A DNA stretch of 64,000 nt from Chrysemys picta bellii (taxonomy: Eukaryota; Chordata; Testudines; Emydidae), in the NCBI RefSeq assembly GCF_011386835.1, contig NC_088795.1, positions 13,373,441-13,437,440 on the forward strand, given 5' to 3'. Positions 22,157-34,200 of the stretch are shown piece by piece. The translations under genes were made by a program, and so were the position numbers. A model generated the notes under the pieces. The model saw nothing but the letters and a program-made list of their open reading frames with translations, ran no database searches and had not been told where the DNA came from. Position 1 is the first letter of the stretch. The number at the start of each line of letters is the position of its first letter.

Positions 22157-23500
22157 TAGGGCTGTCGATTAATTGCAGTTAAAAAATTAACTGTGTGAGT
22201 TGAGTTAATCGTGATTAATTGCACTCTTAAACCATACAAATTGAAATTTATTAAAAATTTGATTTTTCTAAATTTTCAAACATATCTATTTCAATTACAA
22301 CCCAGAATATAAAGTGTACAGTGCTCACTTTATATTATTTTTATTACAAATATTTGCACTGTAAAAAAAATAAACAAAATAAATAGTATTTTTCAATTTA
22401 CCTCATACAAGTACTGCAGTGCAATCTCTTTATCATGAAAATGCATTCCAGAGGACATGCTTCCAAGCTGATGACGTTCATTAAGAAATACTGTATTCAT
22501 TAAATTTGTGACTGAACTCCTTGGGGGATAATAGTATGTCTCCTGCTCTGTTTTATCTGCATTCTGCATATATTTCATGTTATAGGTATCTCGGATGATG
22601 ACCCAGCACATGGTGTTCGTTTTACGAACGCTTTCACTACAAATTTGACAAAATACAAAGATGATATCAATGTGATATTTCTAAAGATAGCTACAGCACT
22701 CGATCCAAGGTTTAAGAATTTGAAGTGCCTTCCAAAATCTGAGAGGGACAAGGTGCGGAGCCTGCTTTCAGAAGTCTTAAAAGAGCAACACTCTAATGCA
22801 AAAACTACAGAACCCAAACCACCAAAAAAGAAAATCAACCTTCTGCTGGTGGCATCTGACTCTCATGATGAAAGTGAACATGCGTTGATCCGCATTGCTT
22901 TCGATCGTTATTGAGCAGAACCCGTCATCAGCATGGATGCATGTCCTCTGGAATGGTGGTTGAAGCATGAAGGGACATATGAATCTTTAGCACACCTGGC
23001 ATGTAAATATCTTGCAACGCCAGCTACAACAGTGCCATGCAAACACCTGTTCTCACTTTCAGGTGACATTGTAAACAAGAAGCAGGCAGCATTATCTTCT
23101 GCAAATGTAAACAAAATTTGTTTGTTTGAGCGATTGGCTGAACAAGTAGGAGGATTGAGTGGACTTGTAGGCTCTAAAGTTTTACATTTTGTTTTTGAAT
23201 GCAGGTTTTTTTGTTCATAATTCTACATTTTTAAGTTCAACTTTCATGATAAAGAGATTGCACTATAGTACTTATATGAGGTGAATTGAAAAATACTAGT
23301 TCTTTTGTTTTTTTCAGTGCAAATTTGTAATAAAAATTATAGTGAGCATTGTACACTTTGTATTCTCTGTTTATAATTGAAGTCAATATATTTGAAAATG
23401 TAGAAAACATCCAAAATATTTAAATAAATGGTATTCTAGTATTGTTCAATAGCACAATTAAATCGCTTGATTCATTTTTTAAAATTGCTTGACTGCCCTA
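22157..23500 (+). mobile_element. hAT DNA transposon, internally deleted
   Basis: Termini TAGGGCTGTCGATTAATTG…TTGACTGCCCTA are flanked by a perfect 8-bp duplication attgcaag (22149-22156 and 23501-23508). Subterminal sequence forms a further long inverted repeat: 22385-22440 (…acaagtactgcagtgcaatc…) pairs with 23240-23310. The C-terminal part of a hAT transposase is retained. At 1344 bases it is shorter than a full hAT of 2.5-4 kb. Confidence 0.93.
22645..23220 (+). pseudogene. hAT transposase C-terminal remnant with hATC dimerisation domain
   Basis: Frames 22645-22911 and 22915-23220 are in one phase, separated by a single TGA at 22912-22914 in the context RY-stop-AEP, where CGA is likely. 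Before the stop: KIATALDPRFKNLKCLP, typical of hAT transposases near the catalytic domain's end. After it: LEWWLKHEGTYESLAHLACK and YLATPATTVPCKHLFS, the hATC dimerisation domain (about codons 105-165). The last residues (FERLAEQ) appear shifted by one base relative to the family's usual end. The RNase-H core is largely deleted, so no activity is expected. Confidence 0.88.
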
Positions 23501-23508
23501 ATTGCAAG

Positions 23509-23921
23509 CAATTCCAGATGTGGCACACAGCAAGGTCAAGCTCTTGAAGAGACAGTTATTCAAATGGTAGACACTGTTGCATCATTGTATGCAACATCTA
23601 AGGGCTACATAAATATTGCTTTTGGATGTTCATGGACAGCTATCAAAGCAACTGGAAGTGACACTTGTGCCGCTGATGAAGCAGTTTACCTCTCAGATAA
23701 CATTGCTTTTAACCCCACTCCACTTTGTAACCATTTGCCACTCAAATTGTGCGGCTTTAGAAAGAGCCATACAATTTTATGCTATTCAGAATGATTTCAG
23801 CAATTTAGTTTATCATTTATTGCTTTCAAAATGCATTTACCGAACATAAAACGGTCTCTCTGTTTTAGCAGATTTACTATTCTGCTTTCACTGACTTATT
23901 GGGCAGCCTATTTCCCAAGAA
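23509..23921. other. Unassigned sequence
   Basis: A frame of 101 codons begins upstream of the hAT duplication; I see no domain and no gene signal. Confidence 0.4.
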
Positions 23922-24373
23922 AAATCATAGACTTTGGTCAGAAGGGACCATTCTGATCGTCTCGTCTGACCTCCTGCACAACGCAGGCCACAGAATCTCA
24001 TCCACCCATTTCTGTATCAAACCCCTAACCTATGTCTGAGCTATTGAAGTCCTCAAATCATGGTTTAAAGACTTCAAGGTTCAGAGAATCCTCCAGCAAG
24101 TGACCCATGCCCCACGCTGCAGAGGAAGGCAAACCCCCCCCCCCCCCCCGGGCCTCTTCCAACCTGCCCTGGAGGAAAATTCCTTCCTGACTCCAAATAT
24201 GGTGATCAGTTAAACCCTGAGAATGTGGGCAAGACTCACCAGCCAAACACCCAGGAAAGAATTCTTTGTTGTAACTCAGATCCCACCCCATCTAACATCC
24301 CATCACAGACCATGGGGCATATTTACCTGCTAATAATCAAAGATCAATTAATTGCCAAAATCAGGCTATCCCA

Positions 24374-25566
24374 TCATACCATCCCCTCCATAAACTTATC
24401 AAGCTTAGTCTTGAAGCCAGATATGTCTTTTGCCCCCAGTGCTCCCCTTGGAAGGCTGTTCCAGAACCTCACTCCTCTGATGGTTAGAAACCTTCGTCTA
24501 ATGTCAAGTCTAAACTTCCTGATGGCCAGTTTATATCCATTTGTTCTTGTGTCCACATTGGTACTGAGCTTAAATAATTCCTCTCCCTCCCTGGTATTAT
24601 TTCCTCTGATCTATTTATAGAGAGCAATCATATCTCCCCTCAGCCTTCTTTTGGTTAGGCTAAACAAGCCAAGCTCTTTGAGTCTCCTTTCATAAGACAG
24701 GTTTTCCATTCCTCGGATCATCCTAGTAGCCCTTCCCTGTACCTGTTCCAGTTTGAATTCATCCTTCTTAAACATGGGAGACCAGAACTGCACACAGTAT
24801 TCCAGATGAGGTCTCACTAGTGCCTGATGCATCCCAAGACCGCATTAGCTTTTCTCATGGCCATATCACATTGGCAGCTCATAGTCATTTTGTGATCAAC
24901 CAATACTCCGAGGTCCTTCTCCTCCTCTGTTACTTCCAACTGATGTGTCCCCAGCTTATAACAAAAATTCTTGTTATTAATCCCTAAATGTGTGACCTGG
25001 CACTTTTCACTATTAAATTTCATCCTATTACTATTACTCCAGTTTACAAGGTCATCCAGATCTTCCTGTATGATATCCCGGTCCTTCTCTGTATTGGCAA
25101 TACCTCCCAGCTTTGTGTCATCTGCAAACTTTATTAGCACATTCCCACTTTTTGTGCCAAGGTCAGTAATAAAAAGATTAAATAAGATTGGTCCCAAAAC
25201 CAATACCTGAGGAACTCCACTAGTAACCTCCCTCCAGCCTGACAGTTCACCTTTCAGTATGACCCGTTGTAGTCTCCCCTTTAACCAGTTCCTTATCCAT
25301 CTTTCAGTTTTTATATTGATCCCCATGTTTTCCAATTTAGCTAATTCCCCATGTGTAACTATATCAAATACCTTACTGAAATCAAGGTAAATTAGATCCA
25401 TTGCGTTTCCTTTGTCTAAAAAATCTGTTACCTTCTCAAAGAAGGAGATTAGGTTGGTTTGGCATGATCTACCTTTTGTAAAACCATGTTGTATTTTGTT
25501 CCAATTACCATTGATCTCAATGTCCTTCAAAATTTCTCCTTCAATTTTTTTTCCAAGACCTTGCAT
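24374..25566 (-). pseudogene. CR1 ORF2 reverse transcriptase, RT core largely intact
   Basis: A 249-codon frame (25566-24817) covers RT motifs: LIYLDFSKVFDIVTH (A, first catalytic Asp), VTSGVPQVLVLGPILF (B, normally SGVPQGSVLGP), VLIKFADDTKLGG (C, FADD intact), and the thumb (HLGINNKNFCYK…EEEKDLGVLVDHKM). The C-terminal region continues in shifted frames at 24832-24611 ([20 protein letters not shown]) and 24556-24374. A 3' frameshift plus 5' truncation make it non-functional. In intact elements this enzyme copies CR1 RNA at a nicked target. Confidence 0.9.
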
Positions 25567-25905
25567 ACTACAGATGTCAAACTAACAGGCCTGTAGTTAC
25601 CCGGATCACTTTGTTTTCCTTTCTTAAAAATAGGAACTATGTTAGCAATTCTCCAGTCATACAACCCCTGAGTTTACAGATTCATAAAATTTTTTTGCTA
25701 ATGGGCTTGCAATTTCATGTGCCAGTTCCTTTAATATTCTTGGATGAAGATTATCTGGGCCCCCTGATTTAGTCCCATTAAGGTGTTAGAGTTTGGCTTC
25801 TACCTCAGCTGTGTTAATATCTACCTCCATTTCCTTATTCCCATTTGCCATCCTACCATTATCCCTAAGCTCCTCATTAAAGACTGAGGCAAAGTATTTG
25901 TTTAG

Positions 25906-26331
25906 CTATTGGGCCATGCCTAGATTATCCTTAACTTCCACTCCATCCTCCGTGTTTAGTGGTCCCACTTCTTCTTTCTTTGTTTTCTTCTTATTTATAT
26001 GGCTATAGAACATTTTACTATTGGTTTTAATTCCCTTTGCAAGGTTCAACTCTACATGGCTTTTGGCCTTTCTCACTTTATCCCTACATATTCTGACCTC
26101 AATAAGGTAGCTTTCCTTGCTGATCACTCCCATCTTCCACTCCTTGTAGGCTTTCTGCTTTTTCTTAATCACCTCTCTGAGATGCTTGCTCATCCAGCTT
26201 GGTCTACAATTCCTGCCCTTTGTATTGCTGATACAAGTTTTACAGGCAGAACTGACTCTCCGATGTACCTCTGTCACATCTCTTTTCAAGACACATCCTT
26301 TGAATCTACTCGCAGACTGTTTGCAGCTCAC
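25906..26331 (-). pseudogene. CR1 ORF2 linker between endonuclease and RT
   Basis: 141-codon frame with CISNTKGRNCRPSWMSKHLR and VIKKKQKAYKEWKMG, the basic linker typical of CR1 ORF2. It continues into stops before RT. Confidence 0.75.
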
Positions 26332-26335
26332 AAGC

Positions 26336-28070
26336 TAACACCATTTTTAACACGGTATTGTGCGGCAGAGCCCTATTCTGATCCTGACTGTTAGCTCATG
26401 AATGTTAGTTTGAGCTCTAAATGTCTGACTTATCCTTGAGTCTAATGACATCTGCCTCATTGCCTGTGCTGATAGAGTGATAAGGTATTTCAGAGGTAGA
26501 GAAGAAGAGGATTGTTGCAAGATTTCTCACTGCCTTGAGAGCTTAATTGCTAAACAAACAGAGTAATTTTAACTCTTAAAAGTACTCCAATTTGTCAAGT
26601 TGGATGGGCCTCCCAAGTTCATTTTGGAAGCAAGGAACCAATCTTAAGGACACTACTAAGGGAAAGGATTTCAGAAGTGTATTGTGTGTGTGTGGGGGGG
26701 GAAATTACTGAAACAATCACCGCAGGGCAGGCTGTACAGCAGCAGTAAAAGCAAGTTGTCATGTACACACGCTACAGGACGTAGTTCATTCCGGGATAGG
26801 GGGCTCATATGATTTTGTTTGCCAAATAGCTAAGGGTGATCAAACTGACCCCCCCCTCGCCCCCAGTGCCCTCCTTCATGTCATGTTAATTTTGTCCACT
26901 CCTTCCACATCTTTATATGAAAGAAAACAAAACTTCAGTACATTAACCCCAGGGAGAATGGGGCTCAAAAACCCACACAACAGCTTTTGCAAAGAAAACC
27001 ACGTACTGCCCACCCACGTGCACCACTTGAACAGTCCACACCAATGACTGCATCATCTAAACTGAGGTGGGTCAGTTTGACATGATCCACACAACTTCTG
27101 AACCTGTTTTTATTAGCTGTGTGATTCTACCAGCTGTCCCAGCCTGTCTGATATCCTCCAGGTCTTGCCCAGCTACAGACCTGACCGCAAATCCGTTAAC
27201 ATGACCAATACTAAACCTAGCTTCCTATATGCAATTCTGCAACATTTAGTAAAGTTAGAATCAAAGAGACTCTGGTCTTTTATGTTATGAGCATTAATAC
27301 AGTTTGATCTAAAATCAAGGATGCCCTACATTGTGCTATGAGACATATGGCCCCTCTGGGCCTTGTCACACCATAGAATAGCTTGAGAGTTTGACTGTGC
27401 CAGTGACACCCCCTCCTGCCTCTAGGAAGCCCAGAGATCACCCCTTGAATTGTGCCAGTGGAGTGTGTTATGCTAGCTAAAACCAGAAAAGGCTCCGGAG
27501 AAGAGCAGGGCATCCTCTTTTAAAAAGTAAAATAAAAATTAGGTGGTTTTCTAAATCAAACACCCACAGGTTTTCATGTGGTTCATGTTCAATTTAGTTT
27601 AACTTTTTCCCCCCTTGGACACATTCTTTTGGTCTCTAATTGTTTGCCATACTGCAGTAGGCTTGAGGTTAACTAACTTCTGAGCCAGATGAAATTAATA
27701 TATAGTTTTAATCACAGTTCTCAATCAATGTGTCAGTATATATGTCAGGTATAAGCGAATCTTGAGCATTTGAGGCAATTCTCTCCAAGTGATTCAGTTT
27801 AATATAATTACAAAATGAAATGATTGAAGGCCATTTCAGCTTAAAAAAAAATCAATGGAACAAGAGACTGTGTAGCCAGAGCAAGGATTCTGTTTATAAC
27901 TTGTAACTCAGCCAAATTGGCTGATAAATCCTTGAGTGTCAGTCTCCAAAGAGACACTTCATTTCATTTGTATTCGTGCTAAATCATAGGATTGTAGGAT
28001 TGTTTCCTACATCTTTGTTTTTTCCAACTTTAATATCTCTCATGATTTCCTCACAGCTAAGGAGCCTCCA
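26336..28070. other. Unassigned sequence with one inverted repeat pair
   Basis: No gene seen. Short inverted sequences at about 26836-26855 (tgatcaaactgaccc) and 27066-27086 (gggtcagtttgacatgatcc) are 210 bases apart and could be the ends of an old MITE. Confidence 0.35.
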
Positions 28071-28756
28071 CAAGCCAACAATGCAGAAATAAATAGGGAT
28101 GTGTATCATGAGTATTGCCATAATAGAGGCTCTAATTCAAAGTATATGCCAAAAAAAGAACCAGTACGAGGACCACAAAAAATGCCACCAGGGCTAAACA
28201 GCAGAATAAAAGAGGTGATTAGAGGCAAAAAGGCATCCTTTAAAAACTGGAAGTCAAATCCTTCTGAGAAAAATAGGAGGGAGCATAAACTCTAGCGAGT
28301 CAAGTGTAAAAGTATATTAAGGCAGGCTAAGAAAGAATTTGCAGAGCACCTAGCTAAAGACATGAAAACTAACAGCAATTTTTTAAGTACATCAGAAGCA
28401 GGAAGCCTGCCAAACAGTGGGTGGGGCAACTGGATGATCAAGGTTTTAAAGGAGCACTCAAGGCAGACAAGGCCATTGTGGAGATGAAGTCTTTGCACTG
28501 GTCCTCACTGCAGAGGATGTGGGGGAAATCCTGACACCTGACACATTAGATGACGAATGTGAGGAACTGTCCCAGATTGAGATGTCAATTGAGGACGTTT
28601 CAGAACAAATCATTAAACTAAACAACAACAAGTCACCATGACCAGATGATATTCACCCAAGAGCCTTGAGGGAACTCAAATACGATATTGCATAACTATT
28701 AACTATGGTATGTAACCTATCGCTTAAGTCAGCCTGATTGCCAGATGACTAGAGGG

Positions 28757-29724
28757 TAGCTAATAGACTCATAGACTTTAAAGGTCAGAAGGGACCATTA
28801 TTATCATCTAGTCTGACCTCCTGCACAACTCAGGCCACAGAATCTCACCCACCCACTCCTGTAACAAACCCGTAACCTATGCCTGAGTTATTGAAGTCCT
28901 CAAATCGTGGTTTAAAGACCTCAAGGTGCAGAGAATCCTCCAGCAAGTGACCCGTGCCCCACGCTGCAGAGGAAGGCGAAAAACCTCCAGAGCTTCTGCC
29001 AATGTGCCCTGGAGGAAAATTCCTTCCCGACCCCAAATATGGCGATCAGTTAAACCCTGAGCATGTGGGCAAGACTCACCAGGCAGACACCCAGGAAAGA
29101 ATTCTCTGTAACTCAGATCCCACCCCATCTAACATCCCATCACAGACCATTGGGCATATTTACCTGCTAATAATCAAAGATCAATTAATTGCCAAAATCA
29201 GGCTATCCCATCATACCATCCCCTCCATAAACTTATCAAGCTTAGTCTTGAAGCCAGATATGTCTTTTGCCCTCACTGCTCCCCTTGGAAGGCTGTTCCA
29301 GAACCTCACTCCTCTGATGGTTAGAAACCTTCGTCTAATGTCAAGTCTAAACTTCCTGATGGCCAGTTTATATCCATTTGTTCTTGTGTCCACATTGGTA
29401 CTGAGCTTAAATAATTCCTCTCCCTCCCTGGTATTTATTCCTCTGATCTATTTATAGAGAGCAATCATATCTCCCCATAGCCTTCTTTTGGTTAGGCTAA
29501 ACAAGCCAAGCTCTTTGAGTCTCCTTTCATAAGACAGGTTTTCCATTCCTCGGATCATCCTAGTAGCCCTTCCCTGTACCTGTTCCAGTTTGAATTCATC
29601 CTTCTTAAACATGGGAGACCAGAACTGCACACAGTATTCCAGATGAGGTCTCACTAGTGCCTTGTATAATGGTACTAACACCTCCTTATCTTTACTGGAA
29701 ATACATTAGATGCATCCGGGGAGG
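28757..29724 (-). mobile_element. CR1 3' end nested in another CR1
   Basis: Reverse-strand, 5'-truncated CR1 of about 0.95 kb. It is nearly identical over most of its length to 23922-24840 (for example 'cttatcaagcttagtcttga' and 'ttcctgatggccagtttata' occur in both). Minus-strand frames 29681-29448 and 29393-29211 encode the C-terminal region of ORF2. It separates 'gagggtagctaat' from 'gtaacaccc' of the host CR1. Confidence 0.9.
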
Positions 29725-30850
29725 TAACACCCACTTTTAAAAAAGGCTCCAGAGACAATCCCAGCAATTACAGGCCAGTAAACCTAACTTTGGTACCAGG
29801 CAAACCAGTTGAAACTATGGTTAAGGACAGATTTATCAAACACATAAACAAACATATGTTGGGGAAGAGTTAACATGGTTTTTGTAAAGGAAAATAAGGC
29901 ATCACCAATCTTAGAATTCTTTGAGGGTATCAGCATGTATTTGGACAAGGGCGATCCAGTCAATTAGTGTAGTTAGACTTTCAGAAAGTCCCTCTACAAA
30001 GGCTCTTACCCAAAAGTAAGTAGTCATGGGATAATTGGAAAGGTCCTCTCATGGATCAGTAATTAGTTAAAAGATAGACAAATGGTTGGAATAAAATAGT
30101 TTTCACAATGGAGAGAGATAAATAGTGGGGTCCCCCAAGTATCTGTAGTGGGAGCAGAGCTGTTTAATATATTCATAAGTGATTTGGAAATGGGGATGAA
30201 GAATGAGGTGGAAAAATTTGCAGACAATACAAAATTACTCAAGATAGTTAAGTCCAAAGCTCACTGTGAAGAGTTACAAAGGGAGCTCACTAAACTGGGT
30301 GACTGGGCAAAAAATGGCAGATGAAATTCAATGTTAATAATTGCAAAATAATGAACACTGGAAAAAATAATCCCAACTATATATACAAAATCTTAGGGTC
30401 TAAATTAGCTATTATCCCTCAAGAAAGATCGTGGAGTCATTGTGGATAGTTCTCTGAAAACATCCATTCAATGTGCAGCAGCGGGCAAAAATCTAACAGG
30501 AACCATTAGGAAAGGGAAAGATAATAAGATAGAAAATATCATAATGCCACTGTATAAATCCATGGTACGCCTACATCTTGAATACTGTGTGCAGTTCTGG
30601 TTCCCCCCTCTCAAAAAATATTAGAATTAGAAGATACAGAGAAGGGTAACAAAAATGATTAGGGATATGGAACAGCTTTCATAGGAGGACAGATCAAAAC
30701 CACTGGGACTTTTTTTCCTCTAAGAAGAGAGATAACTAAGGGGGGATAACTAGAAGTCTATAAAACCATGACTGGTGTGGAGAAGGTGAACAGGGGAGTG
30801 TTCTTTACCCCTTCACATAACACAAGAACTAGGGGTCTCCCAATGAAATT
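29725..30850 (+). pseudogene. CR1 ORF2 reverse transcriptase remnant
   Basis: Translated pieces match CR1 RT: a region around 29975 corresponds to motif A (LDFQKV), 30210-30245 reads EKFADNTKLLKIVK (motif C with FADN, AAT at 30226-30228), and 30442-30624 covers the C-terminal block ([20 protein letters not shown]). Frameshifts and stops separate the blocks. The second catalytic Asp is Asn, as in the copy at 15.75 kb. Confidence 0.8.
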
Positions 30851-30890
30851 AGCAGACAGCAAGTTTAAAAAAAATAAAGGAAGTACTTCA

Positions 30891-32200
30891 TCTGCAAAGT
30901 TATTAATCCAAATTCAGTAAGATGTAACTTAATTTAATAATGTTCATTCCAGATATTACAAGATACTGTCAGTCGGTCACAGGGAACACAAGCATCAGCA
31001 TGAAAAGAGCAGGGAGCAAATGTAAGTGACCCTGCTAAGGCTATCTGAACCTGGAAACTTCAGTAAAAAAACAAAATAAGTTCACACCTGTAGCTGATTC
31101 ATTAACTTTTTATGTGGAGTAGCCACTAGAGGAGGACAAAGACTCCAGGCTGGTAACGTAGGGTACACAAAGTAGGTCACATACAGTGTAATCTTGCATA
31201 TTCACACTGACTGGGAGACTGACCTACAAGCTATCAAAGTGTTGGTAATTAGACTAAAAAAGCAAAAATAATGCAACACAAAATGCACCTTTATCCTTTT
31301 ACTTGGTTAGCTGTAGTTGACATCTAACTATAGATGATTCTCCATTGTATATCGGTGAACATTCGGTGCAGAATGTCAGGGATGTGGTTCACATCAAGCA
31401 TTCTCAGATTACAGCACCTAGGCAGCATGTGGGTGGCACTGGAAGCTTGTCTTCTCTTTAAGTTACAATAAGTAGTTGCCAGGGTTTTCTGTGAGATTCT
31501 CTCCTCCCCCTCCCCCCATGTGTGTATTCCAGCTCCGACAACTCAGCAGGAGTGCAATGATCTCCGCTGGCCTCTAGGGGCTGTTGAGATGCTGGCACTG
31601 AGAGCAGGGAGACAGCCTGCTCTCCGGGCTCCCCCCTACAGATGCCCTGCCAGTCTGGAGTTGCCAGGAAGGAGGGGGATGGAGCAGCTGCCTGAGGGCT
31701 TTGCTACAATGGAGGAGGAGAAAAAAAAAGCAGAATGGGGGTGATGGAGGTTTAAGTGGCACACACTGGGGAGATGGTGGATCCCCTTGTGACCCTGCCC
31801 CCAAATATGGCTCCCTACGGTGTCCTCTCTCTAGCCTCTGTCCCTTCCATTCTGCCCACCAGTCCCTCTGAAACTGCTCTTACCTCCACCCCTATTCTGT
31901 CCATCCCAGCCAGTTCCTCCTGAAGCTCCTGCCCCCTCATTCTGCACCCGCCCCCCCGTCTGTGCCTCCTCGAGCCCTGTCCCCCAGGCAGACCCACTGG
32001 TCTCTCTGCCCTTTCTGTTGGGGGCAGGCTTTCCACCCCTGGAGGAGCTGTGCGCTCAGAAGCCAGCTCCTCCACCTCACTGAACTACACCAGAGAACCC
32101 ATAGGGCCATTCTAGTAGTTTATGCACCAGCATCCTCATAGTGCATTAACAGCGGATATCCATGAATTATCAATAGTACTTAAGAGCCTGAAGACAAGAC
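30891..32200. other. Unassigned sequence
   Basis: A purine- and GC-richer patch at 31500-32090 carries short frames on both strands without domains. No gene called. Confidence 0.4.
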
Positions 32201-32243
32201 GTTAAAAGGCATTTAGATGCCCAACGAGGCCAATAGGTGCCTA

Positions 32244-32345
32244 GTGGGATTTCCAAAAACAGCCAGGCACCCATGGATTAAACACCCGTCAATTTCAATG
32301 GGAGTTAAGCACCTAACCTGCTTAGGTCCTTTGGAAATCCCATTC
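32244..32345. repeat. Palindromic repeat, family P3
   Basis: 'gtgggatttccaaaaac' pairs with 'ctttggaaatcccat', with 'aggcacc'/'ttaagcacctaac' motifs inside. A related copy lies at about 60606-60732. Confidence 0.5.
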
Positions 32346-32459
32346 TGTTCCTATCTGCATTTTTAGGCACCTAAGTGCCTTTAAAAAAAAATCTGTCCCT
32401 AATTAGCTTTTGGAAATAGGAGTTAGGCTCTTGAGTCACTTGGGTGTTTTGAAAATGTT

Positions 32460-34080
32460 CCTTGTTGTCTGTAGCACGCAGGAAGGTGGGGCCTGAATTC
32501 ACTCGCTCTAGTAAACTTGGAGCCTGCTAGCACAAAAATGGAAAGGCCCTGGTTTAGGAAAACACAGCTTGGCAAGGAGGAGAGTGGTTAAGCATGTTCT
32601 GCACCAATCACCTTCATGAGGGCTGAGGAAATTGTACATGGCAAGCCAGGGCTTCTTTAATTGACTATTCTCCAGGCTTGTGCGTTCAGTAAGATCTCTA
32701 ATTCCAGCTCACTGATTATGTCAAATCCCCTTTGCCCAGGATGCCTCTTTCAGCAGGCGTTCTACTCCCCTGCGCCCTGAAGGAGATTCTCACATTTTTC
32801 ATGGATAATTTGAGTACTAGGAGGATTTATTGAGCGTGCCCCTGGACGTGGGCATCTGTCAGAGTCACTGGCAGATTCAGTGTTAGCTTCTTTGAGCTGG
32901 AGTCGAATACTGTTAAAACTGCAGTATCCCAATGGTGAGATATGAGTCTGATAGGGGGAGGGAGGAAAATTGTTTGGTCTCCCATAGCGGTTGTTCACCA
33001 TCTCAATCTCATCTCACTGCGAAGACTGCAGTAGTATTGATTAACAACCTACCTTCGAATTAGGCAACATTAGCATCAAGTATTAATCAGTAGCGTATTA
33101 AATAACTAATAACATTCCAAATTAAAATCCAGTAAGAGCTACTGCTAATGGCATGCTTGGATGTCATCCCTCTTTTTATTCCCCCTCGCCTTCCTTTTTG
33201 TCCATATTTTTGCTTCCTCGGTTGCTTCAATTTCTCCTTTTGCATTCCCATCCCATCTTCCTCCTTCTCCTGAATCCTTCTTGTAGTATGGATGTTCCTG
33301 CACCTATGCACCAAAAATCAGACCTGATACAAGTATGTGCAACCCTCTTGGCTTCAAGAAGTTGAACCTGTTTGTATCAGATCTGAATTTGGTCTTTCAT
33401 CTTAGCTCCTCTGATGCCCAGCTCTCTCCAGTCTACCTGAGACCTAGCCAGTGTGCAGATCCCAAGCACTGTGGAGAGTGTTAGCATCTTTTAATCAGAG
33501 CAATAAGCTATCTTCTGATCAGCATTTGGCCATGTTTTTTAGGCAGGGAGGAAGGCACACACTCCCTGTTTTACAGTGGCTTTCCCCTTTCCTCACACTT
33601 CACTCTTGGTTCCCTTTGTCCCTTGGTTTCCTTCTTTCTTTCATTGCCTCTTCTTCCATTTCATTGCTCTCATCTTACCCCTTGCCTCTCTACTCCCTGC
33701 CCTGATTCCTTTTTATTTACCTATGACTACTGCTTACCCGGAGTCTGCCAACTTAAGTCATTCCAGCAGTTAGTTGTGCTTTCACCACCCAAAGGGACTT
33801 TACAGGTAAATACATCAGCTTGGATAAGTTTCATATTGCTCCTTAAACAGCACAGATGAAGGGAGTAGGGCAGGTCCAAAACACCAAAGGGAGCTTTCAT
33901 CCCATCCCTGATGGGTGCTAACAGATCTGAGAAACATTATTCCTTGTGATAAGAGTCCAACCAGCCTGATAAATTATACTTTGGATTATCATGCAGCATC
34001 ATTTGAATGCACTTAGTAGACTTATTGAATTGTTATAAAAATGAGCATGAATCTTAATCTTAAAATAAATAATAAGCTTT
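32460..34080. other. Unassigned sequence
   Basis: Pyrimidine-rich stretch at 33150-33280 and 33580-33730; no gene or recognised repeat. Confidence 0.4.
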
Positions 34081-34084
34081 TGAG

Positions 34085-34200
34085 TCACAAAGCTTGTCTC
34101 TCTCACCAACAGAAATTGGTCCAATAAAAGATATTACCTCACCCACCTTCTGTCTCTAATAGGAGAGCTACAACTACACCGCATACACCAAAATACTCCA
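34085..34200 (+). mobile_element. Penelope-like terminal repeat fragment
   Basis: 'aagcttgtctctctcaccaa', 'cagaaattggtccaataaaa' and 'gatattacctcacccacctt' match the terminal repeat seen at 53.3 kb. The upstream hammerhead-like core is mostly absent. Confidence 0.65.

Larger units (their letters stand above)
23922..26335 (-). mobile_element. CR1 LINE, 2.4-kb reverse copy
   Basis: On the minus strand this runs from the pre-RT linker (about 26.33 kb, 5' truncated) through RT to a 3' end at about 23.92 kb. A poly-C run at 24135-24149 interrupts the 3' part. Its last 0.9 kb is very similar to 28765-29720, so both belong to one subfamily. Confidence 0.92.
28075..30890 (+). mobile_element. CR1 LINE, forward copy split by a reverse CR1
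   Basis: Forward CR1 of the same subfamily as 14.2-17.7 kb: linker (28075-28320), pre-RT and RT N-terminus (28320-28756), interruption by a reverse CR1 (28757-29724), then RT core, thumb and C-terminal region (29725-30890). It ends abruptly near 'gaagtacttc', so the 3' UTR is missing. Many stops and small deletions. Confidence 0.88.
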
